NCBI RefSeq assembly: GCF_014356525.2
Contig: NC_052510.1
Span: forward strand, 60,221,755-60,285,754
Length of the DNA: 64,000 bases
Direction: 5' to 3'
DNA from: Nilaparvata lugens
Lineage: Eukaryota; Arthropoda; Insecta; Hemiptera; Delphacidae
Below the pieces are notes generated by a model that was not told where the DNA came from, made no database searches, and saw only the letters and a list, made by a program, of their open reading frames with translations. Position 1 is the stretch's first letter; each line of letters begins with the position of its first letter. This document shows, piece by piece, positions 1-10,960 of the stretch. A program made the position numbers and the translations under genes.

Positions 1-164
1 TTTGGATACGGCTTGAATTAGTTGGTTGAAGTTTGGAAAATGTTGAGTTGAACAACTTTGATTTATGGGTCAATAAATCTGCTCCAGTTTCATTTAGGAA
101 GTAGATGATGTTTGATTCATTTGAAAATAGTCAGTAGAATATTAATGGCGAGTTCTGCTTCATG

Positions 165-328
165 AGTTTAACCTGACTGGAGTTTTCAGTCTACGTTCTT
201 CTCGTATTACTGGATATTCATTAGAGTCTTATAGCCACCTATATCAAATGACGCGTTTAACTTAACAGGAGTTTTCAGTCTACATTTTTCTTGCATTCAT
301 ATAGTCTTATAAGTCATCTATATCAAAT
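165..328. repeat. Degenerate tandem duplication, ~85 bp unit
   Basis: Two adjacent imperfect copies share GGAGTTTTCAGTCTAC and the ending CATCTATATCAAAT. The rest of 1-1020 shows no recognisable gene. Short open frames near 533-1101 on both strands have no domain signal. Confidence 0.5.
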
Positions 329-1021
329 AATAATAGCCTTATGGGGTCATGATATTGGACACATACAAATCATTATTCGATAATAATGTAAAACAAAATT
401 GAACTGGTATTGACAACATCTGTGTCTATTTTTTTAATTTTCAGAAAAGAAATTAGTTTCCATGTACCCTAACATTCAACCTGAAATATCAGATTCTACA
501 AACAATTCGAGAATTTTTTATTCTCATAATTCTTGAATCCAACAATCATCCTGAAGCCCTCTGAAAACAATGACCACCACATTTATCAGCTAATAATGAT
601 CCCTGTTTTTGTGAAAAATGAGGAAAAACAGCCTGTTCTGAACAAACAACATCTGGAATTGGGAGAATGTTCTCAGCTTGGAGCTGAACGGACGGAAGTA
701 AACAAGCCAATCTTCCACACTGGAAAATAACTACAACAAAAATAACAAGATCAATGGAGCAGGAAAGATTCCACTGCAACAAACAAAACTGGGACAGTGT
801 GACTAGAATCAGACAACCAGACTGTTCGTTCAATAGATTTTTGTTGAAAAGAGAAAAGATAAAGATCAATTTCCAATCAAGTACAGTTTTTCACACGAAA
901 CACTTCACACTACCCGATTCACAATCATCGAGATTTTTTCGAAAATCAGAACAGGTAACTCTAGCCTATCAAAATTACATAGTACCTTATAGGATTGAGT
1001 CATTTGCTAGTGCAGATTCTG

Positions 1022-1246
1022 TGTACTATAGTGAGGTCCACGTTATAATGTCAGTGGATAAAGATAGAAGAACAACGTTGCCTTGCCTCTGCATTGATTA
1101 ATTATATTTCTACATTGCCAAAAACAGATTTGGCATCGTTGCAGAGCTATAAAAGGATAGTAATACCTTCTTTGTCAGATGATAGACAAGGATAGCAACA
1201 TCAAAGTTTATCAAATACTGTCATTATAACGTGGACCTCACTATAT
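1022..1246. mobile_element. MITE with TATAGTGAGGTCC terminal inverted repeats
   Basis: The left end TATAGTGAGGTCCACGTTAT recurs as its reverse complement at the right end, about 225 bp apart. The same termini occur at 45473/46704, 46705 (left end only) and 54941/55427, so this is a family. There is no coding capacity. No clear target duplication is visible at this copy. A Tc1/mariner-type origin is possible from the TA ends, but is inference. Confidence 0.7.
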
Positions 1247-1627
1247 AGTCATGATTGAGACACAAGAACATGTCTCTGTTCCCATAATAAGGCCGCTGCA
1301 ATTTCTTGATTTTTCTCGTGAATTAATAAACATCTGAAAGCCAGTTACTTTACACATCGATTTTTGTTAGTACGATATTTTGCCGTCCTTATGAATTCTA
1401 TCAGATTAAACGGAACTTGGCAAACATCATCTGTTTAAAGCAAGAATCTGTCAAGTAAGCATTTACGCCTACCCCCAAACGATAGCTGAATAATACCATC
1501 ACATGATTCTAACAATGCAAAGTATTTTTATTCAATGAAAATACTGTAACTGACTTTATCAGTAACTGATAAGACAAATAGCTAGCCTAACATGCTCAGA
1601 CAACGTGCATATTATTAATTTATGGAC

Positions 1628-2307
1628 TAGTAGTTCTGTGAACAGTAAACCTCATGCAGTTTTCTCATCCACAAGTATCTGATTGAAATGTTAACAAACT
1701 CAGTTCACGTTTGAATTTGTATTCCATATGATATAATTCATCCATTTCCGTGATAATCTTTCCATCTGATGAAAATTAATTTTTTACAATAAAAAATATT
1801 ATAATTTCTTTAGATCATTTGATTATTTTTAATCACCCATCAAATTAGTTTTTCAAATGTCAGAATATTGATACTGATGGGCACGCATAATAGTACCATG
1901 ACTGCAAAACAAAGCATTGAAACCAAAGACCTTAAAGATGCATAACTCTTTAAGGTCTTTGATTGAAAATTATAGACCTTATAGAAATAGACACGGCTTC
2001 TCCAGAACATCTGTGTAATCCACCTGTCAGCTGATTGAATATGAATAATTCTATAGTCTGATTAATCCTATCTTCAGAGTAGATATTTATAGTGATATCA
2101 GAGTATGAAGGAATTCCTTTTCTTTTCATATTTTAATGGGAAATTTCAAAAAACCTTGTGTATTCATCGACGCGCAGTTGAAGAAGGAATGAATATTCCT
2201 GCCAAATCTCATCGTATTCTATCAACTCGTTTGACCGTAATCGCATTACATACAGACAGACAAAAGAAAATCAGAGTTAAAACATAGACCTCACTACGTT
2301 CGGTCAA
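1628..2307 (+). repeat. Interspersed repeat, TAGTAGTTCTG...CTCGGTCAA family (divergent long copy)
   Basis: It starts with TAGTAGTTCTGTGAACAGTA and ends with GACCTCACTACGTTCGGTCA. Related copies are at 2607-2945, 18944-19555 and 52009-52402. Shared internal blocks include a 'gtcgacgcgcaattaaaaaa'-like stretch and 'cttctccacacatctgtgta'. The ends are not inverted repeats of each other and no protein is encoded. Class unknown. Confidence 0.55.
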
Positions 2308-2606
2308 TAAACTGAGTAACCGGCAAAATGCATAATTTTGATTTGCATACATATTTCAATAATATAAATAATAATGAATGAACAATTCTGGAACAATACT
2401 ATGTAGCCTACTTAAATATTCACAGCAGGAACAAAAGGTACAGCATGAGGTAGTCTACTAGAAGAAACTATAAGCTAACAGGTACGAGATGATAAAAAAT
2501 TTAGGAAAAATGCATTTCAAATTTCCAATTTATTGTAAGTTGCAGTTTATTGGTTCGAAACAAAAGTCCTGTATCCACCAACTTTAATCTAGATGAAGTC
2601 ATAAAC

Positions 2607-2945
2607 TAGTAGTTCTGTGAACAGTAGACCTCACGAAGTATTCTCATCCACAAGTACCTGATTCAAACTATAGACCTTATGGAAATAAAGCAATAGACTG
2701 GCTTCTCCACACATCTGTGTAATCACTTGTCAGCTGATTTATGATGAATAATTCTATAGTCTGATTTTTACTCCAATATTGGCGTATGAAGGAGGCTCCT
2801 TTTTCCTTATTATCCTTGAAATGCAAAATTTCCAAAAACCTTGTACATAAGTCGACGCGCAATTAAAAAAGGAACATACCTGTTAAACATTAAGAGAAAT
2901 GCCAAACTGTCGACTTGAATCTTAGACCTCACTTCGCTCGGTCAA
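2607..2945 (+). repeat. Interspersed repeat, TAGTAGTTCTG...CTCGGTCAA family
   Basis: This compact copy (339 bp) has the conserved start TAGTAGTTCTGTGAACAGTA and end CACTTCGCTCGGTCAA. It closely resembles 52009-52402. Non-coding, class unknown. From 2946 to 3810 I see only AT-rich sequence and a short TC run near 3210. Confidence 0.65.
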
Positions 2946-3810
2946 CAAAAGGTTGAGCTAGTACGAAAATCTTTGGAAGACTTCGTTCAAGGTCCTTCAA
3001 GGTCACTTGTTCAAGGTTTCGTTACACATGAGCCGTTAAACTGTTTGCTGACTGCGCTCAATTTATCGTTTTTCGTTAACTCACTTTATTAACTTTGATA
3101 AAGTGAAATTGACAGGGACAGGCTGGGTGGTAGGGGGAGGGTTAGAGATGAGAAGACTGAAGGTTATAGAAAACGTTGAGAGCAAGCGACCAACCACAAC
3201 CAGTATAATTTCTCTCTCTCTCTTTCAGTTGAACTTGGCAGGGAGTCGCCCATCAATTTCACGAGAGTCGTAAATTCGGAAAAAATGCTTGGCTATGCAG
3301 TAACGAACGCATTTCCAAGATGAATAAAGATGGAACGATTCTCTACCCTTGTACAATTTCAATTTTCTTGTTGTTTTGTTACAGTACTGACTCCTTATTT
3401 TGTTGACAATATTTTTAAAAATAGACTAACAATAATTTGTTAATTGAAGGCTGGTAAGAAGAACATTGTGTATTCAATTGGGAATGATTTACTACTCGAG
3501 AGCACTTCTTTCAACTTGAATATATATGAATACCGTTATTTCAAATTGAATTGATGCCGGTATGAATTTATAGATACATTTCGATAAAAAAAAGCGAATA
3601 AAATAACTAATTCTAATTATTAGCTAATAAATTAGCTAATTCTAATCACATTAATTCACAATTTAATTAGACGACTTGATATTGTTAAAGCCACTGGTTT
3701 ATTAAAACAATATGATATGTCAGTGGTTTTGACAATATCAGTTATTTTATCACGACAAAACCATCACAACAATCCAGAAAAATGCAAATCCAATGATGTC
3801 ATGTTATATG

Positions 3811-4104
3811 GAGTAGGAGTCAGTTATTCTCAAGGAACCGATTGTGAAGTTTAGAGGATTAGGTTATGATGATTCAACATCAACTTGGGAATGAAATTCC
3901 CCACAGAAATCAATTGCTTCAGTTGGGAGGAATGAAGAAAAATCTAAAATGTGAATTGAGTAGGAGCCAGTTATTCTCAAGGAACCGCTTGTGAGGTTTA
4001 GAGGATTAGGTTATGATGATTCAACATCAACTTGGGAATGAAATTCCCCACAGAAATCAATTGCTGAAATTGGGAGGAATGAACAAAAATCTAAAATGTG
4101 AATT
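3811..4104 (+). repeat. Tandem duplication, 147-bp unit
   Basis: Two adjacent copies start at 3811 and 3958, both with GAGTAGGAG and ending near AAAATGTGAATTG. They differ at only a few positions, so the duplication is recent. The open frame 4013-4204 starts in the second copy and shows no domain. Confidence 0.85.
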
Positions 4105-4216
4105 GGGTATTAAAAATTGGGTAATTTTTTCAATACCTATTTCATTTACATTTTTTGGAATGGAGAATGAGGAATCATGTATGGCCCTGCCGCCTGCCCT
4201 ATAGCAGAACACTGAT

Positions 4217-4489
4217 GATGATTTTATTGAATGAAAAAGACCAAGAAATTGTCAAAAAACCACTGATTTATTGATAATAAGAAAGACCGGTTTCGGTTAT
4301 TACACCATTGTCAATCACTGATAAACTGGTGTTATATGATAAACTGGTGTCAATGTCTGACAATGGTGTAATAACCGAAACCGGTCTTTCTTATTATCAA
4401 TAAATCAGTGGTTTTTTGACAATTTCTTAGTCAATATGAATAATTACCACAATATCAACTTCTCAACTACACAAAAAGATGATTTTATT
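4217..4489. mobile_element. Snapback (palindromic) element with 12-bp target duplication
   Basis: The element body (4229-4477) starts GAATGAAAAAGACC and ends CTACACAAAAA. It folds back on itself: the arm with CCGGTTTCGGTTATTACACC recurs inverted at about 4366-4386. It is flanked by perfect 12-bp direct repeats GATGATTTTATT at 4217-4228 and 4478-4489. The right side carries an unpaired tail, 'accacaatatcaacttctca'. Relatives are at 32218-32467, 51841-52439 and 63161-63422. No ORF. The duplication proves insertion. The replication mechanism is unknown. Confidence 0.85.
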
Positions 4490-4740
4490 CCCAAATTAAA
4501 TATTAGCAAATATACAAGTACAAGCTGTTGTAGTTCTCAATACAAAATTTTACTATCGCCGAACAATATCAAGTTATTTATCGAAAGTTCAATTTAAACT
4601 CAGAGCATTTTTTTTTAATATCCCTCCTTCAAGAAGCAATATAAATAGACGAAGCTGAAAACACGCATCACTTTCCATCACAAGAGTAAAGTTCGCCTCA
4701 AGTTTTCATTTGGAGAAGGGATTGGTCATGTTCCATAATA

Positions 4741-4985
4741 CTAGGGCAGAATTGGTGTGGGGCTCCGCGCCGAAAGTGCTGAAGGGTTTTCGGAATTGGT
4801 GTGAGGCCCTTTGTTGGTACCACAGCCCGGGAGAAATACAATATCATCGTCCCCTAGAAGCCTTTCAAGAGGCGAGGTGATACTTGATGTCCTGCTATTT
4901 GGCGGTGGAGCAGAAAAAGGAAATAAATCTTTGTTGTTCCCAGGTTTGTAGTGATCTCTCTCTCGCGACCGAGTCATAACCTGTA
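4741..4985 (-). CDS. Candidate host coding exon, unidentified
   Basis: A minus-strand open frame of about 80 codons lies in a locally GC-richer patch. The peptide is compositionally protein-like: charged start (RSRERDHYKPG), Ser/Pro-rich middle (SAPPPNSRTSSITSPLERLL), an acidic/hydrophobic patch (GDDDIVFLPG), then a stop at 4741. A possible acceptor (ACTACAG followed by an in-frame codon) lies just upstream at about 4982, but its pyrimidine tract is weak. I recognise no domain. It could belong to the minus-strand gene whose first exon may be at 35335-35407, but no link can be shown here. It may also be a chance frame. Confidence 0.3.
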
Positions 4986-5384
4986 GTTCGTAGATACACT
5001 ATTGGTATGATGAGCTTGAGTTCGTATACTCCCTATTTTTAGTTAAAGAGTATTGTAGATACAATTTTTATGATGAACTACTTTTCTTCTCATAATAATT
5101 CATTCCTACTTTCAGTCGAAGAGTATATTCTCTGATATACTAAATAAATAATCAAATCAATTTGATACTCCCTACTTTTAATAAGTAACAACTTTCCTGC
5201 CCACTTCAGGAGCAACAGAGAGCAATAGAGAATATTGCAGGAGCAATAGAGAGAGTAATGGGAGAGTAATTTTGAAACAGAATCATCTGATTACTATATT
5301 CCCAAGATTAATGCAACACAACGTTAGTAGACGGAATCAATACCTACTATTATAAGTAATAGTAATATTGACGGAACTCAACGC

Positions 5385-5690
5385 TAGTAGACATAACTGT
5401 CTACTAACTTTGGACGGAACTAGCTTTGAATGAACTAACTAACTTTGAACTAACTTGACAGAACTGTCTACTGACTTTGGATGGAACTAGCTTCGAATGA
5501 ACTAACTAACTAACTAGACAGAACTGTCTACTAACTTTGGACCGAACTAGCTTTGAATGAACTAACTAACTTTGAACTAACTTGACAGAACTGTCTACAA
5601 ACTTTGGATGGAACTAGCTTCGAATGAACTAACTAACTAACTAACTTTGAACTAACTAGACAGAACTGTATACTAACTTTGAATGCAACA
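5385..5690 (+). repeat. Minisatellite, ~67-bp unit with (AACT)n
   Basis: Four to five imperfect units contain 'gacagaactgtctactaact' followed by 'ttggacggaactagctttga' and runs of ACTAACTA. Units alternate between CTTTGAATG and CTTCGAATG variants, suggesting a higher-order dimer. Non-coding. Confidence 0.8.
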
Positions 5691-5813
5691 GGAGTGCATT
5701 GCACTGGCAAATGCTCAGCTCTGTCTGAAAGAGTATTATATCATTGAAAATGATAAAATGAAAACTAATAGAGAGAGTATGAAGACCTTGTAATTGAATT
5801 AAATTAAATTAAT

Positions 5814-5856
5814 TAAAGAAGAAGAAGAAGAAGAAGAAGAAGAAGAAGAAGAAGAA
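5814..5856 (+). repeat. (GAA)n microsatellite, possible tail of an RTE element
   Basis: A run of AAG/GAA units abuts the RTE fragment downstream. The downstream RTE also ends in (GAAGAA)n at 7465-7481, so this run could be the 3' tail of another RTE copy into or beside which the second inserted. Confidence 0.7.
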
Positions 5857-5871
5857 AGAATAATAATAATA

Positions 5872-7492
5872 ATAATTACCAATCATCAATAAGTCAGTGG
5901 ACCCAATTACAACTGAGGAATTGCAGTATGCCTTAAGAAGCATAAAAAACAGGAAGGCTGCTGGATTAGATGGATTAAACGGAGAGCTCTTTAAATATGG
6001 AGGCTTGTTCTTTGAATTACGATTTCTACACCTGTTGAATGAATGCTGGAGGAAGTATTGTATCCCAGAAGAGTGGAGGAAAGCAGAGGTTATTTCTCTT
6101 TTCAAAAAAGGAAGTCGGAATGACTGTAAAAACTATAGAGGAATTAGCCTTCTGAATGTGGGATATAAAATTTATTCCAAAATAATCAACTGCCGTGTAA
6201 AAACAATAGCTGAAGCAATTCTGAATGAGGAGCAAAATGGATTCAGGAAAGGAAGATCTTGCTCAGACAATGTTTTTGCAGTGAAGAGAATCATTGAGAA
6301 AAGGCGTGAGTATAATTTGGAAACGCATATGGCTTTTATCGACTTTGAGAAAGCGTTCGATAGAGTTGATCGGATTCGGCTTTGGGAGATTCTGTGGAAG
6401 AGAGGATATCCAAGGCACCTGGTTAATATTGTCAAAACCTTATACCGCGATACAAAGATAATTATAAATACAGGTAAGAATAGACTAAGAGAAATTAATG
6501 TTAATCAAGGAGTTAGACAAGGGTGTAGTTTATCGCCTACTTTATTCAACATTTACATTGACGACATTTTCAGAGAATGGAAATACAGAGTAGATTTAGG
6601 TATTAAATTAAGTGAAGACGTTTACCTGAACGCACTATTGTTCGCAGATGACCTTTGGATAATACAAGAAAATGAAGATAGCCTCCAAAAGTCAGTCCAT
6701 GTACTAAATGAAATATGCAAGGGTTATAATTTCAGGATTTCTCAAAGTAAGACAAAAATTATGGCATTCACTGGCAAGTATCCCACACGATCAAAGATAG
6801 TTATTGATAACAAAGTATTAGAGCAAGTGTCACAATACTGCTATCTTGGTTGTGATATCAGTTTCAAAGATGATTTAGATGTTGAAAGGAAAATCGGAAA
6901 ATTCCAATCGATATGTGGTAACATCAGCAGAACTTTAGGGAAGAAAGCGAGGAAAGAAACTATAATGAAGTTCTACAGAGTGATGGCTGCTCCTGTTCTC
7001 CTGTATGGAAGTGAATCATGGATCACCACGAAATCACAGGAGAGCAGGCTGCAGGCAGCAGAAATGAGATTCCTACGCAGAACGAAGGGCTGTGACAGAC
7101 GAGACCACATAAGAAATGAAGAAATAAGAAGAGAATTGGGTGCCTTCAACATGAATGAAAAAGTTGTATGTCATCGAAACGAGTGGAGGGAACATATTAT
7201 AAGAATGCCAACGGAAAGAATTCCTTTAAAAATTTTAAATTACCATCCGATAGGAAAAAGAGACATCGGTAGACCTCGGAAAAGATGGCAATAGAGGAAA
7301 TCAAATAAGAATATAGGAAAAGCTGATAAAGAAATTCAAAATTAATAACATTTTATACTTGTATAAGCTATAAATTTTAGATATAATATATTTCTCAAAA
7401 ACATTTAGTTTTTTTGTAGAATGCTGTTGTGAGTCGGAACAGGCAAAAGCCTAATCCATGAAGGCAAGAAGAAGAAGAAGAGATAATTACCA
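5872..7492 (+). mobile_element. 5'-truncated RTE-clade LINE with candidate 10-bp TSD
   Basis: The body (5882-7482) contains a reverse transcriptase ORF fragment, a short 3' UTR with 'ggcaaaagcctaatccatga' and a (GAA)n tail. Direct repeats ATAATTACCA flank it at 5872-5881 and 7483-7492 and fit a target-site duplication. The endonuclease half is missing, consistent with 5' truncation during target-primed reverse transcription. Confidence 0.8.
5897..7294 (+). CDS. RTE-type LINE reverse transcriptase fragment (465 codons)
   Basis: This is the reverse transcriptase of an RTE-like non-LTR retrotransposon, which in intact copies copies element RNA at the nicked target. Visible motifs in order are: RKAAGLDGLNGELFK near residue 20, NGFRKGRSCSDN near 114, AFIDFEKAFDRVD near 146 (catalytic Asp), GVRQGCSLSPTLFNIYID near 205, LLFADDLWII near 248 (the ADD of the active site) and a C-terminal GRPRKRW. 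There is no apurinic-like endonuclease domain upstream because the element is 5'-truncated, so the first ATG is just the first Met of an open stretch. The frame has no internal stop, suggesting a fairly young insertion. Not expected to be mobile by itself. Clade assignment rests on motif style. Confidence 0.9.
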   Translation: MDPITTEELQYALRSIKNRKAAGLDGLNGELFKYGGLFFELRFLHLLNECWRKYCIPEEWRKAEVISLFKKGSRNDCKNYRGISLLNVGYKIYSKIINCRVKTIAEAILNEEQNGFRKGRSCSDNVFAVKRIIEKRREYNLETHMAFIDFEKAFDRVDRIRLWEILWKRGYPRHLVNIVKTLYRDTKIIINTGKNRLREINVNQGVRQGCSLSPTLFNIYIDDIFREWKYRVDLGIKLSEDVYLNALLFADDLWIIQENEDSLQKSVHVLNEICKGYNFRISQSKTKIMAFTGKYPTRSKIVIDNKVLEQVSQYCYLGCDISFKDDLDVERKIGKFQSICGNISRTLGKKARKETIMKFYRVMAAPVLLYGSESWITTKSQESRLQAAEMRFLRRTKGCDRRDHIRNEEIRRELGAFNMNEKVVCHRNEWREHIIRMPTERIPLKILNYHPIGKRDIGRPRKRWQ

Positions 7493-7499
7493 CTTGTTC

Positions 7500-8505
7500 T
7501 TGTGTTTATTAGTTCAGATTGCTCTCGACTCAATATGCTCTCACCGACCACTTGCAGACTGTCCTGACAATTTATAGAAAATTTATATAATTATGAAAGT
7601 TATAGCTCAACCCAGTAACAGGCGCCACCTACTGGCGGAATTCAGAACTACACCAGTAGCTATTCCAATCCACCAATCAGAAGAGAGTTTGGGGAGCTTG
7701 AAGGCGTGGCTTGCTACTATTGGTCCGTTATTCTCACGCCACGATTTCGGCATTCTCTATCATTCCCGCTTACTTCTTCACACACAAACACTTGATCACT
7801 CTCTCACTCGCTCACTCTCAATCATCACATTATTATATTATCGTTATTCTAATTGCATTCAATCTTTATTATCATTGATTAATTGTTTATACTTTGTAAA
7901 ATTTGTTGAATAATTAACATTAGGTACCGTCATTTAATGTAAATTAGTGTATAAGTTAAGCCAGTAAATATTGTAACATACATAAATGAAGAAATCTACT
8001 CCAACTTAATCTCTTTTTTTTTGTTGAAGTTATTTGTTTTCTTCAACTTTCATCTATGACTTTATGATGTATGGTTGAGTTGTAACTTTGAATTGTATGG
8101 AAGGTTAAGAGTAAGAGAGGGCCGATCAATCAATCAATCTCTCTCTTACTAGGTTTGTGTGGCAGAGAGGACCTAGAGCCCTAACTCCGCCCTCAACAAA
8201 GGCAAATATTCAATTCTCTCTAGGTTGAATATCAATGGCAATGTTATTCTTGAGTATCATCCTCTTATAATCGACCCATTATCCATGAAGAGTAACCTAA
8301 AAAAGCTCTATTTATTCACATAATATTACAAGTGTTGAAAATCACTACAATATTTTATGAATGAGTTCTCCAGCCCGGGGGCTCACTATATTTGATTTCG
8401 TGTTATTCAACTGATTTTCCAACATATGAAGACACCAATCGTCAGATCAAAGCTAAGATGGGAGCTCTGGATTGTTCAAGTTTTTCAAAGAAGATTCCTT
8501 CAAAC
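7500..8505. other. Unassigned interval
   Basis: No gene is recognised. The 7593-7913 open frame is low-complexity in its second half and has no domain. CCAAT-like boxes (CCACCAATCAG and CTATTGGTCC near 7670-7730) give a weak promoter-like look, but nothing downstream supports a transcript. Confidence 0.3.
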
Positions 8506-8507
8506 TA

Positions 8508-9371
8508 CCGTCGAACCTCTCTGTAACGAACCTCCACTCAACGAAATCCTCTACATAACGAATTTTTACCTGGTCCCATGACATTTTAGAGTTTTGGCTG
8601 CTTATTTACCTCTATTTAACGAATTTCGGACCTCTCAACAACAAAGTTTCCTCTTGACTTCAACATACAATAAGTAGTGAGTATAGGAAGCAGACGGTCA
8701 TTTTCAAGGAATTGTTTAGTTTCAGAAGAAAGGTAAATAGACTAAAAATAATGGCAATTGAGGTAGGAAGAAGATAGGCTGGTAGACAGTCAATAGAGGT
8801 TGAAACACATGTCGGAAATTGAATGAAAGTTGCTGGAAATAGAATTCCAAGACCTTGTCATTTGTAGACCAGGTAGGTAAACGACTGTACTTCCACATTC
8901 TTGCTTTTGTCACACATTTTAATCCTTTGAACTGACTATGATGATGATGGCTGTGACGAACCTGTGGAGAAGAATCCGTCAGATCAAGAAGTTCTTGAAG
9001 CTTGCAAAATTATCAGGCAAGGATTAAAACTCGAAAATAATATACCAGACAACATGTTCGACTGTTTGAATAAATGTGAGTCTTTTATTGAACATTATGT
9101 TTCATTCAAATGCAAAATTCAACTGAAAATTACTCTCTTTTTCAAACAAAACATTAAAAAATGGGAAAGTTGAGTTATTATAGTACATATGTATTTAGTT
9201 ATATGTATTTATACTGTATTTATTGCCAACATTACCGTATTTTGTGTTCAACCGCCATGATACATAAGATCGTGGCAGTTTTCTTGACAGAACAACCTCT
9301 CAATAACGAATACCTCTCTGCAGCGAATTTTTTCTAGGGGTAATCGACTTAGTTATACAGAGGTTCGACTG
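8508..9371 (+). mobile_element. Tigger/pogo-type Tc1-mariner remnant with TA duplication
   Basis: The terminal inverted repeats are CCGTCGAACCTCTCTGTAAC at the left and TTATACAGAGGTTCGACTG at the right, flanked by TA (8506-8507 and 9372-9373). 'GTCGAACCTCT...TAAC' ends are typical of Tigger-like elements. At 864 bp it is far shorter than an autonomous copy. A peptide remnant lies inside. Confidence 0.8.
8946..9173 (+). pseudogene. Tigger-type transposase C-terminal remnant
   Basis: The reading frame through 8964-9173 gives an acidic lead-in (DDGCDEPVEKNPSDQEV) followed by LEACKIIRQGLKL and NMFDCLNKCESFIE, with a stop near 9172. It lies within Tigger-like inverted repeats, and the C-terminal style fits Tigger/pogo transposases, but no DDE catalytic residues are present. 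The upstream transposase is deleted, so it is non-functional. The family call leans on the flanking inverted repeats. Confidence 0.5.
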
Positions 9372-9373
9372 TA

Positions 9374-10060
9374 TTTTGAGTTTCATTAATTGAATGAACT
9401 CTATTTTGTGTGGCAGAATACAAACAAACAGACATCCTAGTGACCCAGTTTCACCACCACATTTACTTCCTTAGTAAAAACACTAACACAAAAACCTATT
9501 AAATATTAACAATGATTAAATGTCATGAAGAGCAATCAGCAAAGGCCTCTTTATAAATATTCTCTGATTAACATTTTTTAATCATGGTTAAAATCTAACA
9601 GACTTTTGTGCAACCAAGCCTGAGCATTGACACTGAATTAACACAAACTATAGACATTAGGATCTTCTCATTCATGTTGGAAAGATGTGAAACCTTCATT
9701 AAACTAGTCTTCCAGACTGGACTACCTAAGATGTATTTTGGACGGGACCCAAACAGAGAATCCTATGCCAAGATTCTGGTCTCAAGACTCATGATAATGA
9801 GGTTTCTTGCGGAAATTTCTCACAAAAAACAAAAGCTGTGTGATAATTGAGTAGGAGTTCTGTCTACTTGCCCATCAGAATTCCATTTGGAAGTTTAACA
9901 GAAAAGGTCCAGAAAAACTTAACAAAAAACTTTTTCTCGAGATAATTATTTTTCCAATGTTTATAATGAAAAAGTTTCAAATAAGGTAATCTTCAACTAC
10001 TTCTTATACTCTACTGTAATGTTTGTAAGTTTTTATTGGAAAGATATGTGATAATTATAT
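9374..10060. other. Unassigned interval with one short open frame
   Basis: An 80-codon frame at 9608-9850 (+) contains FMLERCETFIKLVFQTGLPK. I do not recognise it, and the composition is compatible with either an eroded exon or chance. Nothing else is supported here. Confidence 0.2.
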
Positions 10061-10070
10061 GATACTAGCA

Positions 10071-10307
10071 GGTAACCCGTGCTCCGCAAGGGTCTATTTT
10101 AATATTTGACAAGCTGAAAACTTGACCAAATGGAATCTTGAAGAGTTTGAATTAGGCCTAGACCCATCCTCGGTTAACTAAGAATATATGAGCAAAATTT
10201 CAAGTTAATCAGTCCAGTAGTTCAGACGTGATGATGCGTCAAACATACTTTCCCTATCCCGTACGTGTATAAGCCAGTTCTTTCATTTATTATAATATAG
10301 ATAAGTT
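10071..10307 (+). repeat. Short interspersed repeat, ACTAGC...ATATAGAT type
   Basis: It starts ACTAGCAGGTAACCCGTGCT and ends TTATTATAATATAGAT, with 'cagtccagtagttcagacgt' inside. This start/end style is common in arthropod interspersed repeats. A partial relative may begin at 48508 (TTACTAGCTTGCACGGCAA). No target duplication identified. Confidence 0.45.
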
Positions 10308-10960
10308 CTTCAACTTGGTACTAATATAATAAAGTAACAGAACTCAAATCTTGTTTATAAACCTTCCTCAGCTGCCAACCTGACAAAATTGGACTGGTTA
10401 TTAATTTAGTTGCCAATTTTAACCATCTGGTAGTCTCTCTAGATTATAGTTCTACATGGTATGTACATTTCAATTATTATAATATTATGCATGTCCCATT
10501 TTGTGCAAATGCAATCCCAATTGTGGAATTTGAACATTGATTATCCTGAAAAATCTAGAAGGTAAATTGAAATTTGGGCTTCGAGGTGCAAGAGATTGAT
10601 ATTTTTAGAATCTATGTGAAAATTTGGAGATCTAAATAATTTCCGTTTTTCCGGTATGCAATCCACAAGTTGACATGTTTTGATGCGAAAAAACACAACC
10701 CTACTCTCTCTTGGTTATGTCGAGTGAGTAAACGTGTGTCAGTTCTGCTCCGTCTTCTAACAGATATTTCGTAGGGTTATACAGTTCAATTCACTCCAAA
10801 TTATACATCTAGTTATTCAGTTTCTCGAGCTAAATTCAATAGTGAAATTATAATTTTGATTAACTCACACTGTTTTATTTATCTTGAAAAAACATTCCTA
10901 ATTCTTCAGTTCACCTTCTCGCCTAGCCTATAAAAGTGTAAATCCACCTAACGGTACACG

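Noticed and set aside
533..1101. Small overlapping frames on both strands (65-115 codons).
   Set aside because: No domain, no codon-like pattern and no splice context, and part overlaps a MITE terminus.
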